Source of the DNA: Pseudorhizobium pelagicum
GTDB taxonomy: Bacteria > Pseudomonadota > Alphaproteobacteria > Rhizobiales > Rhizobiaceae
Length of the DNA: 64,000 bases
NCBI GenBank assembly: GCA_000722615.1
Contig: JOKI01000010.1
Location: forward strand, 124,001-188,000
Direction of reading: 5' to 3'
This document shows, piece after piece, positions 16,301 to 24,810 of the stretch. How positions within the stretch are numbered: position 1 is the first letter of the stretch; every line of letters starts with the position of its first letter. The position numbers were made by a program, and so were the translations under genes. The notes under the pieces are model-generated. The model did no database searches and was not told where the DNA came from. It saw only the letters and a list, made by a program, of their open reading frames with translations.

Positions 16301-18667
16301 TCACTCCTCGTTTCCTGCCGGCACGAGCCGGATCAGATGGGCGGTTGCGGCATCCACCTTGTCGCGGCTGTAGAGCAGCGGGACGTAGTCTCCGCGCGAC
16401 CATGGTGCGGACAAATCTGCATAGTGAGGAGATCGGGGATCGCCCGATTGGCCCGGCGTGTTGACGCAGACGCTGTCGTCCCAGGACCCGACATCCATGA
16501 CCAGTCGTACGGATGCGCCCGAGTTCACGACGAAGTCGCCGAGCCGGTAGGCCGCGTGCATCGGGGTCGAGCGGCTACCGCCGACGGCAAGCGGACCGAC
16601 ATTCCATTCGGCATCGGCCACGGGCTTCACACGGCTCGCGGCATGTTCGAAGAGCGCCCGGTGCAGGTCGCCCCAGCGCCAGGCGGAGGGATCGGGGCCA
16701 AGTCGGGCCGCGCAGTCCTCCCAACCCTTGTTCAGGGTCGAGAGGACCAGCGCGTCCCGCTCGTCATTGCTCCAGAAGTGTTCGGGCGTCTGGAGCAAGA
16801 AGAGAAGCCGGTCGAAATCGCCGGGAAGCAGCAGCTGGCGGACAGTCTGGTCCGGGGCAAAACGCGTGAGAAGACCCGGGCGCAGATGTTTCATCCACCA
16901 GACCTCGAAGAGCGCGGCCGCAGCACTGCCGGCGTCAAGGCGATAGTCCCAGCCTTGGAAGAGCGCGATCCCGTGGCGCTGCACGGCGTCCGCCGACATT
17001 CGCGAGGCCGCCTCCCGCAGCAGGGTGACGATCACCTCGGCAGGCCGCGAATAGACATCCGTCTGCAGCGCCATGGAGGCGGCCAGCGTATGGCTGCGGT
17101 CGGCGGCGAGCACGGATTTGATGCGCCTTGCCCGGCTGCCTTCGGCCCATTCGTGGCCAATGGAGGGAGCGGCGGGATCGCGATCGGCGGGCAGGTTCAT
17201 CTCGTTGGCGGAAGCCACGAAGCCAGTGGCAGGGTTGAAGCTGCGCGGCAGTTCATCCGGCGGAAGGAACCCGTCCCACTCGTGGCTGCCGTCGCCCGGA
17301 ACCGGCAACAGGCCCTGCCAGTTGCGGCGCACCGGCGTGAAGCCGGCGGTGAACCAGCCGATGTTGCCGTCCACATCGGCGCTGACATGGCTGACCGAGG
17401 GCGTGCCCCAATGGCCGAGCGAATCCGCAAACGCCTCTGCCGAAGGGCTGCGCATATAGGACAGGCTGCCGAGATAGGCTGCGGACCCCGGGCAATGCCA
17501 GACGGTGCGCATGGCAACGGCGCGGCAGCGCGCCCGGTCCTCGTGCAGCACCGGCCCGTGGCGGGTAAACGAGAGTGTCAGCACCTGCTCGGGATGACCC
17601 TTGACGGCAAAGCCCTGCTTGATCCGCTCGATCTTTTCCCATCCGTCCGCATGGCGGTAGAGGTCGGGGTCGCTGTCCTTCGTCTCGTAGACGTAGATGT
17701 CCTCCTGGTCCGCCCCGAAGATGGTGAGGCCGAAGGCAGTGCGGTCGTTGTGGCCGATGGAGACGCCCGGCGCACTCGGTTCGCCCGTCCCGATGACGTT
17801 GAGGCCCGGTGCCTCCAGGTGAACGAGGTAGCGCAGAGAGGGCACGGCATGGGCGCGGTGCGGGTCGCTGGCGAGGATCGGCCGGCCGCTCTCAGTGCGG
17901 GACCCATGGATGGCCCAGTTGTTGGAGCCTTCTTCGGCGCTGCGCTGAACCACCTCGCCGAGATCCGTCACCTCCGTCCAGGTCCAGACGTCGGCGAGAC
18001 CGGCGGCAAGACGCTCCTTCTCGAAGGTCACCGGCGCGGTCGCGAGCTTGAAGAGCCGCACCGCCTCCAGCGGAATGTCCGCAAAGGAAAGCCCGTCCGC
18101 CAGCTTCGGCTCCACCGGCGGGTCGAGCTCGAAGCGCAGCAGGTCGGTCGTGGCATCGGCCATCGCCATGACATTGGCGCGCAGGATCTCGGAGACACCG
18201 TTGCGGGTGAGCGCATGGCTGCGGATCCGCACCACGTCCTCCGGCTGCCAGGGCGCGGGGCGGGTGCCGAAAAGCGCAAACTCGGGCGGCAGCCGCACAG
18301 GCTCCCGTTCGCAAAGCGCAATATAGGCGTTCACCCCGGCGGCGAAGGCGGTGCAGATCGCCTGCGTGTCGTCGGCGTAGGCCAGCCATTCGGCGTCCAT
18401 GTCGCCGCGATAGAGAAAATGGCGTGCCGCATGGTCCTGCGCGAGGTAGCCCGGACCAAAATCGGCAGCGAGCAGGCCGAGGCCGCGCTTGCGCCACAGG
18501 TCGAGCTGCCAGAGCCGGTCGCGCGCGGCATTGAAGCCCTGCAGGAAAAACAGGTCCGACTCGCTCGCCGCGCGGATGTGCGCGATACCCCAACGGTCGA
18601 CCCGGATCTCGGCCTCGCTCTGCAGTCCGGAGAGCCCGATGGTTTCTTCAGTGACGCGATCGGTCAT
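16301..18667 (-). CDS. Penicillin acylase family (Ntn hydrolase) protein, cytoplasmic
   Basis: 788-residue member of the penicillin G acylase / AHL acylase / cephalosporin acylase family. The alpha-chain start EIRVDRWGIAHIRAASESDLFFLQGF and the autocatalytic junction EEGSNNWAI are clear, with S248 predicted as the new N-terminal nucleophile of the beta chain. Two nearby conserved elements, SDPH and SIGHNDRTAFGLT, follow. Unlike classical periplasmic penicillin and AHL acylases it has no signal peptide, so it should act on a substrate already imported by the ABC transporter in the same operon. It hydrolyses an amide joining an acyl side chain to an amine; acyl specificity unknown. Confidence 0.93.
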   Translation of the reverse strand: MTDRVTEETIGLSGLQSEAEIRVDRWGIAHIRAASESDLFFLQGFNAARDRLWQLDLWRKRGLGLLAADFGPGYLAQDHAARHFLYRGDMDAEWLAYADDTQAICTAFAAGVNAYIALCEREPVRLPPEFALFGTRPAPWQPEDVVRIRSHALTRNGVSEILRANVMAMADATTDLLRFELDPPVEPKLADGLSFADIPLEAVRLFKLATAPVTFEKERLAAGLADVWTWTEVTDLGEVVQRSAEEGSNNWAIHGSRTESGRPILASDPHRAHAVPSLRYLVHLEAPGLNVIGTGEPSAPGVSIGHNDRTAFGLTIFGADQEDIYVYETKDSDPDLYRHADGWEKIERIKQGFAVKGHPEQVLTLSFTRHGPVLHEDRARCRAVAMRTVWHCPGSAAYLGSLSYMRSPSAEAFADSLGHWGTPSVSHVSADVDGNIGWFTAGFTPVRRNWQGLLPVPGDGSHEWDGFLPPDELPRSFNPATGFVASANEMNLPADRDPAAPSIGHEWAEGSRARRIKSVLAADRSHTLAASMALQTDVYSRPAEVIVTLLREAASRMSADAVQRHGIALFQGWDYRLDAGSAAAALFEVWWMKHLRPGLLTRFAPDQTVRQLLLPGDFDRLLFLLQTPEHFWSNDERDALVLSTLNKGWEDCAARLGPDPSAWRWGDLHRALFEHAASRVKPVADAEWNVGPLAVGGSRSTPMHAAYRLGDFVVNSGASVRLVMDVGSWDDSVCVNTPGQSGDPRSPHYADLSAPWSRGDYVPLLYSRDKVDAATAHLIRLVPAGNEE

Positions 18668-18677
18668 GGCTTGTCTT

Positions 18678-19658
18678 TCAGGCGTGGTGGCAGGCGACGC
18701 GGGCGCCGTCGGGACGCGGCGTCAGTTCGGGGCGCACCTTCGAGCAGATCTCCGTCGCCAGCGGACAGCGCGTATGGAAGGCGCAGCCGGAGGGGATATT
18801 GGCCGGGCTCGGCAGTTCGCCCTGCAGGATGAAGCGCTGCTTGCCGCGCTGCACGACCGGATCGGCCTCCGGCACCGCCGACATCAGCGCCCGGGTGTAG
18901 GGATGCTTGGGATCGGCGAAGAAGGTGTCGCGGTCGGCAATCTCGACGAAGCGGCCGAGATACATCACCACCACCCGGTCGCAGATGTGGCGCACGACGC
19001 TGAGGTCGTGGGAGACGAAGAGGTAGGAGACGCCCATGCGCTGCTGCAGCGCCACGAGCAGGTTGAGGATCTGCGCCCGCACCGAGACGTCGAGGGCCGA
19101 GACCGGCTCGTCGCAGATCAAGAGATCCGGCTCCAGCGCCAGTGCCCGGGCAATCACCACGCGCTGCCGCTGGCCGCCGGAGAACTGGTGCGGATAGCGG
19201 TCGGCATGTTCGGGCCGCAGCCCGACCTGCGTCAACAACTCCCCGACGCGCTCCTTCAGCGCCTTGCCCCGCACGATGCCGCGCACGATCAGCGGCTCGC
19301 CGATGGTCGCGCCGATCGTCGAGCGGGGGTCGAGCGAAAGGGCGGGATCCTGGAAGATCATCTGCACCTTGCGGCGGATGTCGTTGAGCTTGCGGCGATC
19401 GGCACCGACCACCTCTTCGCCACTGATCTTGACGCTTCCCGATACCGGCGCCTGCAGGCCGACGATGGTGTTGGAGAGCGTGGACTTGCCGCAGCCGGAT
19501 TCGCCGACCAGTGCTACGGTTTCGGCCTTCCTGATGTCGAGATCGACGCCGTTGACGGCTTTCACCACCACGCCGGATGAGCCCAGAAGCCCGCCGCGAC
19601 CACCGAAGTGGACGGCGACGTCGCGCAGTTCGAGAACATTCTGCTGGTTTTCGGTCAT
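18678..19658 (-). CDS. Peptide-type ABC transporter ATP-binding protein (DppF/OppF)
   Basis: 326-residue ATPase with Walker A GESGCGKST, signature LSGGQRQRV, Walker B LLICDEPVSALD and the C-terminal oligopeptide-transporter extension with the cysteine motif CAFHTRCPLATEIC. The start overlaps the end of the DppD-type gene by 4 bases. Together with 19655-20650, 21459-22328, 22333-23253 and 23271-24764 it forms a complete importer. Confidence 0.95.
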   Translation of the reverse strand: MTENQQNVLELRDVAVHFGGRGGLLGSSGVVVKAVNGVDLDIRKAETVALVGESGCGKSTLSNTIVGLQAPVSGSVKISGEEVVGADRRKLNDIRRKVQMIFQDPALSLDPRSTIGATIGEPLIVRGIVRGKALKERVGELLTQVGLRPEHADRYPHQFSGGQRQRVVIARALALEPDLLICDEPVSALDVSVRAQILNLLVALQQRMGVSYLFVSHDLSVVRHICDRVVVMYLGRFVEIADRDTFFADPKHPYTRALMSAVPEADPVVQRGKQRFILQGELPSPANIPSGCAFHTRCPLATEICSKVRPELTPRPDGARVACHHA

Positions 19659-20650
19659 GCGGCGATCTCACGGATTTCGGCCATGCGGTCGATGTGCCAG
19701 CAGGCGGAGCGGTGACCGCCGCCGCAATCGAAGAGTGGCGGCTGCTCGGCGCGACATTTTTCGGTCGCCAGCGGACAGCGGTCGGCGAAACGGCAACCGG
19801 CACCGAATTCGTTCGGCGTCGGCACCCGGCCCTCGATCGTCGCGAGGTCGGCTTTGGGCGCGTCGCTGAGCTTCGGGACGCTGGCAAGCAGGAGGGCGGT
19901 ATAGGGATGCCGAGGCTTTTCGAAGAGAGCCTCGACTGGGGCGACCTCAGCAATGCGTCCGGCATACATCACCGCCACGTCGTCGGCGATGTCGGCGACC
20001 ACGCCCATGTCGTGCGTGATGATAACGATCGCCGTGCCACGGTCGGCGACGAGCTTTTTCATCAGGTCGAGGATCTGGGCCTGGATGGTGACGTCGAGCG
20101 CCGTGGTCGGCTCGTCGGCAACGAGTACGCGGGGGCTACAGATCAGCGCGATCGAGATCATGATGCGCTGGCACATGCCGCCCGACAGCTCGAACGGATA
20201 CTGGTGCAGCCGTCGATCGGGATCGGGAATGCCGACATCGGCGAGCATCTGGCGCGCCTTGGCATAGGCCTCCGTGCGCGACACCTTGTGGTGCGTGCGA
20301 TAGGCGGCGGCAATCTGGGCGCCGACCGTCGTCAGGGGGTCGAGCGAGGCGCTCGGCTCCTGGAAGATGATCGAGATATCCTTGCCGCGCGCCTTGCGGA
20401 ACTCGCGCTCCGACAGGGCGGTGAGGTCTCGGCCGTCGAGACGTATGTTTCCGCCCGACCGCCGCGCCGCCGGCGGCAGCAGACCGAGCATGGCATAGGA
20501 GGTCAGCGACTTGCCGCAGCCGGATTCGCCGACCAGCGCCATCACCTTTCCCGGAGCAACGGTGAACGAAATTCCGTCGACGACATTGGCACCGTCGATC
20601 TCGATGGTCAGGTCTTCAACCGACAGCAGCGGGCGCGGGTCCATGTCCAT
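19655..20650 (-). CDS. Peptide-type ABC transporter ATP-binding protein (DppD/OppD)
   Basis: 331-residue ATPase with Walker A GESGCGKSL, signature LSGGMCQRI, Walker B VADEPTTALD and the C-terminal CRFADRCPLATEKC cysteine motif of the DppD/OppD family. The open frame extends far upstream through neighbouring genes, but homology begins at MDMDPRPLLSVEDL. GGGAG lies 6 bases before that ATG (20650), fixing the start. Confidence 0.95.
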   Translation of the reverse strand: MDMDPRPLLSVEDLTIEIDGANVVDGISFTVAPGKVMALVGESGCGKSLTSYAMLGLLPPAARRSGGNIRLDGRDLTALSEREFRKARGKDISIIFQEPSASLDPLTTVGAQIAAAYRTHHKVSRTEAYAKARQMLADVGIPDPDRRLHQYPFELSGGMCQRIMISIALICSPRVLVADEPTTALDVTIQAQILDLMKKLVADRGTAIVIITHDMGVVADIADDVAVMYAGRIAEVAPVEALFEKPRHPYTALLLASVPKLSDAPKADLATIEGRVPTPNEFGAGCRFADRCPLATEKCRAEQPPLFDCGGGHRSACWHIDRMAEIREIAA

Positions 20651-20661
20651 CCGATACTCCC

Positions 20662-21450
20662 TCAGCCCGCACTTGCCGGCGCGGCCGGCTCGGGTCGCTT
20701 GTAGTTGCCGATCGAATTGCCGCCATCGACGCTGAGAACAGCGCCGGTGATGAAGGCGGCCTGGTCGGAACAGAGATAGGCGATCGCGCCCGGCGCATCG
20801 TCCGGGCCGCTGGCGCGTCCGAGCGGGATGTTCTTCAGCATGTTCTGCACATAGGCGTCGTCCAGCGCCGAGACCTCGCTGCCCGGTGCAAAGCCCGGCT
20901 CGACGATGTTGACGCGGATGCCGTGGTGGGCGAGCTCCATGGCGAAGCCCTTGGACAGGCGCTCGATGGCGGTCTTGGAGGTGCAATAGGGCACGGAGTT
21001 CTGGTTCATCTTGCGGGCGGCACCGGAGGAGATGTTGATCACCGACCCCTTCTTGCCCTCGGCGATCATCAGCTTCGCCATTTCCCGCGTCAGCACGAAA
21101 GGCGCCCGCAGGTTGACGCCGAAGACGCGATCCCAGTCGGCGAGCTCCATATCGAGCAGGCTGAAGCGGGTGTAGATGCCAGCATTGTTGACGAGAATGT
21201 CGGGCGCCTTCCATTCGCGGCGCACCAGATCCACCAGATCCAGCATCGATGCATCGCTCGTCAGTTCCGTGGCATGCAGCAGGGTGGTGGCCGGATCGAG
21301 GTTGAGATCCGCAGCCACCTTCTCCAGCGCGTCCATGCGGATGTCGCTGAGGCAGAGCTTTGCACCGCGCTTGGCGAAATAAGCCGCGGTCCAGCCGCCG
21401 AAGATGCCGGCAGCGCCCGTGATGACCATTGTCTTGTCTTGGAATTCCAT
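20662..21450 (-). CDS. Short-chain dehydrogenase/reductase
   Basis: 262-residue classical SDR with the cofactor motif TGAAGIFGG, NNAG, catalytic Ser followed by YCTSK (Tyr-x-x-x-Lys) and the C-terminal VLSVDGGNSIG. It oxidises or reduces an alcohol/ketone with NAD(P). It is inserted between the permease and ATPase genes of the importer, which ties it firmly to the same substrate pathway. Substrate not predictable. Confidence 0.93.
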   Translation of the reverse strand: MEFQDKTMVITGAAGIFGGWTAAYFAKRGAKLCLSDIRMDALEKVAADLNLDPATTLLHATELTSDASMLDLVDLVRREWKAPDILVNNAGIYTRFSLLDMELADWDRVFGVNLRAPFVLTREMAKLMIAEGKKGSVINISSGAARKMNQNSVPYCTSKTAIERLSKGFAMELAHHGIRVNIVEPGFAPGSEVSALDDAYVQNMLKNIPLGRASGPDDAPGAIAYLCSDQAAFITGAVLSVDGGNSIGNYKRPEPAAPASAG

Positions 21451-21458
21451 GGGGTACC

Positions 21459-22328
21459 TCAGCGGGAACGGGAGCGCGGGTCGAGCTGGTCGCGCAGCCA
21501 GTCACCGAGCACGTTGACGGAAAAGACGAGAAGGAAGAGGCAGACGCCGGGGACTGCAACGATCCACCAGGCGCGCTCGAGATACTGACGACCGACGCTC
21601 ATGATCGAGCCCCAGCTTGCCGACGGCGGCTGGATGCCGAGACCAAGGAAGGAGAGGCCCGATTCCATCAGGATCATCAGGCCGAATTCCGCCGTCGCCA
21701 CGATCAGGATCGGTCCTGCGATATTGGGCAGGACATGGTGGAAGAGGATGCGCACGGCGCCCGCCCCGGCAAGCTCGGAGGCCTTGATGAAGGGCAGGTT
21801 CGACACCTGCAGCGTCTGGGCATAGGCGACGCGGGTATAGCGCGGCCAGCGGGTCAGACCGAGGACGAGGACGAGCTTCAGGAAGCCCGGACCGAGCACG
21901 GCGACCGTCAGGACCGCCAGCAGGATGGCCGGAATCGACATCATGATGTCGACGAGGCGCATGATGATGGTCTCCGTCCAGCCGCGAAACCAGCCGGCGA
22001 GCATGCCGAGCGAAACGCCCACCAGTGTCGAGACGACCACGGAGAGAACGGCGACGCCGAGGGAGATCCTGGCACCGTAGAGCGTGCGGGAAATCAGGTC
22101 GCGGCCGAGATCATCCGTTCCCAGCCAGTAGGTGATGCCGCGATAGGAAAAGCCCGGCGGCTTCAGGCGGGCCAGAAGCGTCTGGTTGTTTGGATCGGCA
22201 GGAGCGAAGAACGGCGCAAAGATGGCCAGGAGGATGATCACCGAGAGGAGGATAGAGACGACGATCACCGACAGCGGAACGCGGCGAAGACGCTGGCGGA
22301 CGGCATGGGCGCTTGCGATCACGGACAT
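21459..22328 (-). CDS. Peptide-type ABC transporter permease (DppC/OppC)
   Basis: 289-residue inner-membrane protein with an N-terminal anchor helix, the characteristic HWLGTDDLGRD-like segment (YWLGTDDLGRDLISR) and an EAA loop (ASELAGAGAVRILFHHVLPN). About six membrane spans. Four bases separate it from the preceding DppB gene. Confidence 0.95.
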   Translation of the reverse strand: MSVIASAHAVRQRLRRVPLSVIVVSILLSVIILLAIFAPFFAPADPNNQTLLARLKPPGFSYRGITYWLGTDDLGRDLISRTLYGARISLGVAVLSVVVSTLVGVSLGMLAGWFRGWTETIIMRLVDIMMSIPAILLAVLTVAVLGPGFLKLVLVLGLTRWPRYTRVAYAQTLQVSNLPFIKASELAGAGAVRILFHHVLPNIAGPILIVATAEFGLMILMESGLSFLGLGIQPPSASWGSIMSVGRQYLERAWWIVAVPGVCLFLLVFSVNVLGDWLRDQLDPRSRSR

Positions 22329-22332
22329 CTCC

Positions 22333-23253
22333 TCACCTCACCAGACGGATGCGCGGATCGACAACCACGTAGACGAGGTCGGCCAGCACGCTGGTCAGCA
22401 CATAGACGAATGAAATCAGCAGCACGATCACCTGGACGACCAGGAAGTCGCGCGACTGGATGGATTGGATGGCGAGCTGCCCGATGCCCGGCCAGGCAAA
22501 GACGGTCTCGATGATCACCGCACCGGCCAGCAGATTGCCGATTTCGAGCGCGGCAATGGTGATGACCGGGATGGAGGCGTTGCGCAGCACGTGACGAAAG
22601 ACCACCTGCCCGAGCGACAGGCCGCGCGCGCGGCCGGCCCGGACATAATCCTTGCCGAGCTCGTCGATGATCGCAATCCGCGTCATGCGCGCAAATGTCG
22701 ACATCGACAACGCGCCGAGTGCGATCGACGGCAGGATCATGGCGGAAAGCTCGCCCGCCCCGGAGGTCGGCAGCCAGCGCAGGGTCACGCCGAAGATGAA
22801 GATCAGCAGGATCGCAGACAGGAAGGTCGGGACGCTCTGGCCGGTAACGACGATGGCGGTGAGGATGCGCTCGATGGCGCTGCCGCGCATGGTGGCCATG
22901 ACGATGCCGGCGGGAATGCCGATGCCGATCGCGACGACAAGCGCACCCGCGGCGAGCTGGATCGTATAGGGCAGCCGCGACGCGACGATGTCGAGGGCTG
23001 GCACGCGCTGGACGACGGAAATGCCGAAGTCCAGCTGGGTGAGCCCGTAGAGGTAGTCGAGATACTGGATATGGATGGGCCGGTCGAAGCCGAGCTGGTG
23101 ACGCAGCTCGGCAATCATTTCGGCAGAAGCATCCTGGGGGACCAGAAGAAGCGTCGGGTCCCCCGAAAGATGCATGACGACGAAGACGATCGTGAGCACG
23201 CCGAAGATTGCGACGATGGCCTGTATCAATCTCTGAACGGCGTAATTCAACAC
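22333..23253 (-). CDS. Peptide-type ABC transporter permease (DppB/OppB)
   Basis: 306-residue permease beginning VLNYAVQRLIQAIVAIFGVLT, with six predicted membrane spans and the EAA loop VRAGRARGLSLGQVVFRHVLRNA. The longer frame would overlap the binding-protein gene. GTG at 23253 with GAGGAAG upstream is the likely start, 17 bases after the binding protein stop. Confidence 0.94.
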   Translation of the reverse strand: MLNYAVQRLIQAIVAIFGVLTIVFVVMHLSGDPTLLLVPQDASAEMIAELRHQLGFDRPIHIQYLDYLYGLTQLDFGISVVQRVPALDIVASRLPYTIQLAAGALVVAIGIGIPAGIVMATMRGSAIERILTAIVVTGQSVPTFLSAILLIFIFGVTLRWLPTSGAGELSAMILPSIALGALSMSTFARMTRIAIIDELGKDYVRAGRARGLSLGQVVFRHVLRNASIPVITIAALEIGNLLAGAVIIETVFAWPGIGQLAIQSIQSRDFLVVQVIVLLISFVYVLTSVLADLVYVVVDPRIRLVR

Positions 23254-23270
23254 GATCGCTTCCTCGCCTT

Positions 23271-24764
23271 TTACTGCTGCCAGCTCATGTCCATGACGAA
23301 CATGGCTTCGTTGGCGGACGGCTCCCACTGCAGGTTCTTGGCTGCGCCGTAAAGCGCATAGACCTGATAGAGGCCGAGGCCCGGAACGTCTTCACGCAGG
23401 ATTTCATAGGCCTGCTTGTAGAGCTCCTTGCGCTTTTCCTCGTCGAGGATCGTGCGGGCTTCATCGACCAGGGCGTCGTACTTCTCGTTCTTGTACTTGG
23501 CCCAGATGCTGCCGCTGCGAAACAGCGGGAAGATGATGCCGTCGGCATCCTGGCAGGCGCAGGACCAGGCACCGAAGGCCATGCCACCGGCATTTTCGGC
23601 ATCGCCCTGGCGGCGCTTCAGGAAGGTTGCCTGATCGCTCGAGGAGATCGTCACGTTCAGCCCGACCTCGTTGACCATCTGCTGGATGGCCTCGACGAGC
23701 GCGCGCGGATAGGATGGCGACGTCAGGAACTCGACCGTCGCGCCTTCGGCGCCGGCTTCCTTGACCAGTTCGGCGGCTTTCGCCGGGTCATAGGGATAGC
23801 CTTCCACCTCCTCGGTGTAGCCGAAGATCGGCTCGGCACCGACGATATCCACCGCCTTGCCGTAACCTTCCAGAAGCGCGTCGACGAGACCCTGCTTGTC
23901 GATGGCGTAGGCGATCGCCTGGCGCACGCGCAGATCCTTCGTCGGGCCGGCCTCGGCGTTGATGTAGAGGTAGCCGACGCGCTCCGTCTCGCCGGACAGA
24001 AGCTTCGTGTTGCTGTCGCTCTCGATTGTCGATGCCTGGTCCGGCGGCACGTCGCGGACGAGATCGGCCTTGCCGGTCTTCAGGTCGGCGATGCGTGTCG
24101 AGACGTCTGGAACGGCACGGAAGACGACTTTTTCGAAGGGCGGCTGCCCGCGCCAGTAGTCGTCATAGGCTTCGAGGTTGGTTGCGATGCCCTTCTGCCA
24201 TTCGACCAGCTTGTAGGGTCCGCTGCCCATGGGGTTCAGGTTGAACTCCTGGTCGCCGACCTTCTCGACATAGGCCTTGGGAACGATGGACAGCTTCACG
24301 AGCTGGGCCAGCAGTGCCGGATAGGCCGACTTCGTCGTCACCTTCACCGTCGTCGCATCGACGGCTTCCGCCGTGGCGATCTGGTCGAACTGCGACAGCT
24401 GCGGGCTTTTCAGGGCCGGGTCGATGATGCGACCGATCGAGAAGGCCACGTCCTCGGCCGTCAGCTTGGTGCCGTCCTGGAAGGTGACGTCGTCGCGGAT
24501 CTTGAAGGTGATGGTCGTGTCGTTGTCGTAGGTCCATTCGGTGGCGATCTGCGGCACGATCTTTCCGGACGTATCGCGGGTCAGGAGATTGTCGAAGATG
24601 TTGCGGTAGACCGTGTAGCTGTCGGTGTTCCACTGCAGATGCGGGTCGAGCGTCGCCGCATCGTTCGGCAAGTCGATCGTCAGCGTGTCCTTGGTCTGTG
24701 CGATGGCGGTCGATGTCATCAGTGCCATGACGACGGCCGCGATGGATGCTAGTCCTGTTTTCAT
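23271..24764 (-). CDS. Peptide-type ABC transporter substrate-binding protein (SBP family 5)
   Basis: 497-residue periplasmic receptor with a signal peptide ending near TAIAQ and family 5 features (NDAATLDPHLQWNTDSYTVY; GSGPYKLVEWQKG). An unusual internal CACQD cysteine pair occurs near residue 405 (SCACQDADG). It is clearly divergent from the two paralogues at the window start. It delivers the substrate of the operon to the DppBCDF-type core. Confidence 0.94.
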   Translation of the reverse strand: MKTGLASIAAVVMALMTSTAIAQTKDTLTIDLPNDAATLDPHLQWNTDSYTVYRNIFDNLLTRDTSGKIVPQIATEWTYDNDTTITFKIRDDVTFQDGTKLTAEDVAFSIGRIIDPALKSPQLSQFDQIATAEAVDATTVKVTTKSAYPALLAQLVKLSIVPKAYVEKVGDQEFNLNPMGSGPYKLVEWQKGIATNLEAYDDYWRGQPPFEKVVFRAVPDVSTRIADLKTGKADLVRDVPPDQASTIESDSNTKLLSGETERVGYLYINAEAGPTKDLRVRQAIAYAIDKQGLVDALLEGYGKAVDIVGAEPIFGYTEEVEGYPYDPAKAAELVKEAGAEGATVEFLTSPSYPRALVEAIQQMVNEVGLNVTISSSDQATFLKRRQGDAENAGGMAFGAWSCACQDADGIIFPLFRSGSIWAKYKNEKYDALVDEARTILDEEKRKELYKQAYEILREDVPGLGLYQVYALYGAAKNLQWEPSANEAMFVMDMSWQQ

Positions 24765-24810
24765 GTCTTCACCCTCTTCTTTATTGGTTTTCTAGCTTGA
24801 TGAACCAGCG

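Noticed and set aside
16007-18832. 941-codon plus-strand frame opposite the penicillin acylase gene
   Set aside because: Antisense shadow; the minus strand carries a full-length family protein with an intact catalytic junction.
20651-21559. N-terminal extension of the DppD-type ATPase frame
   Set aside because: This part is an alternative frame of the SDR and permease genes; ATPase homology and the ribosome site begin at 20650.
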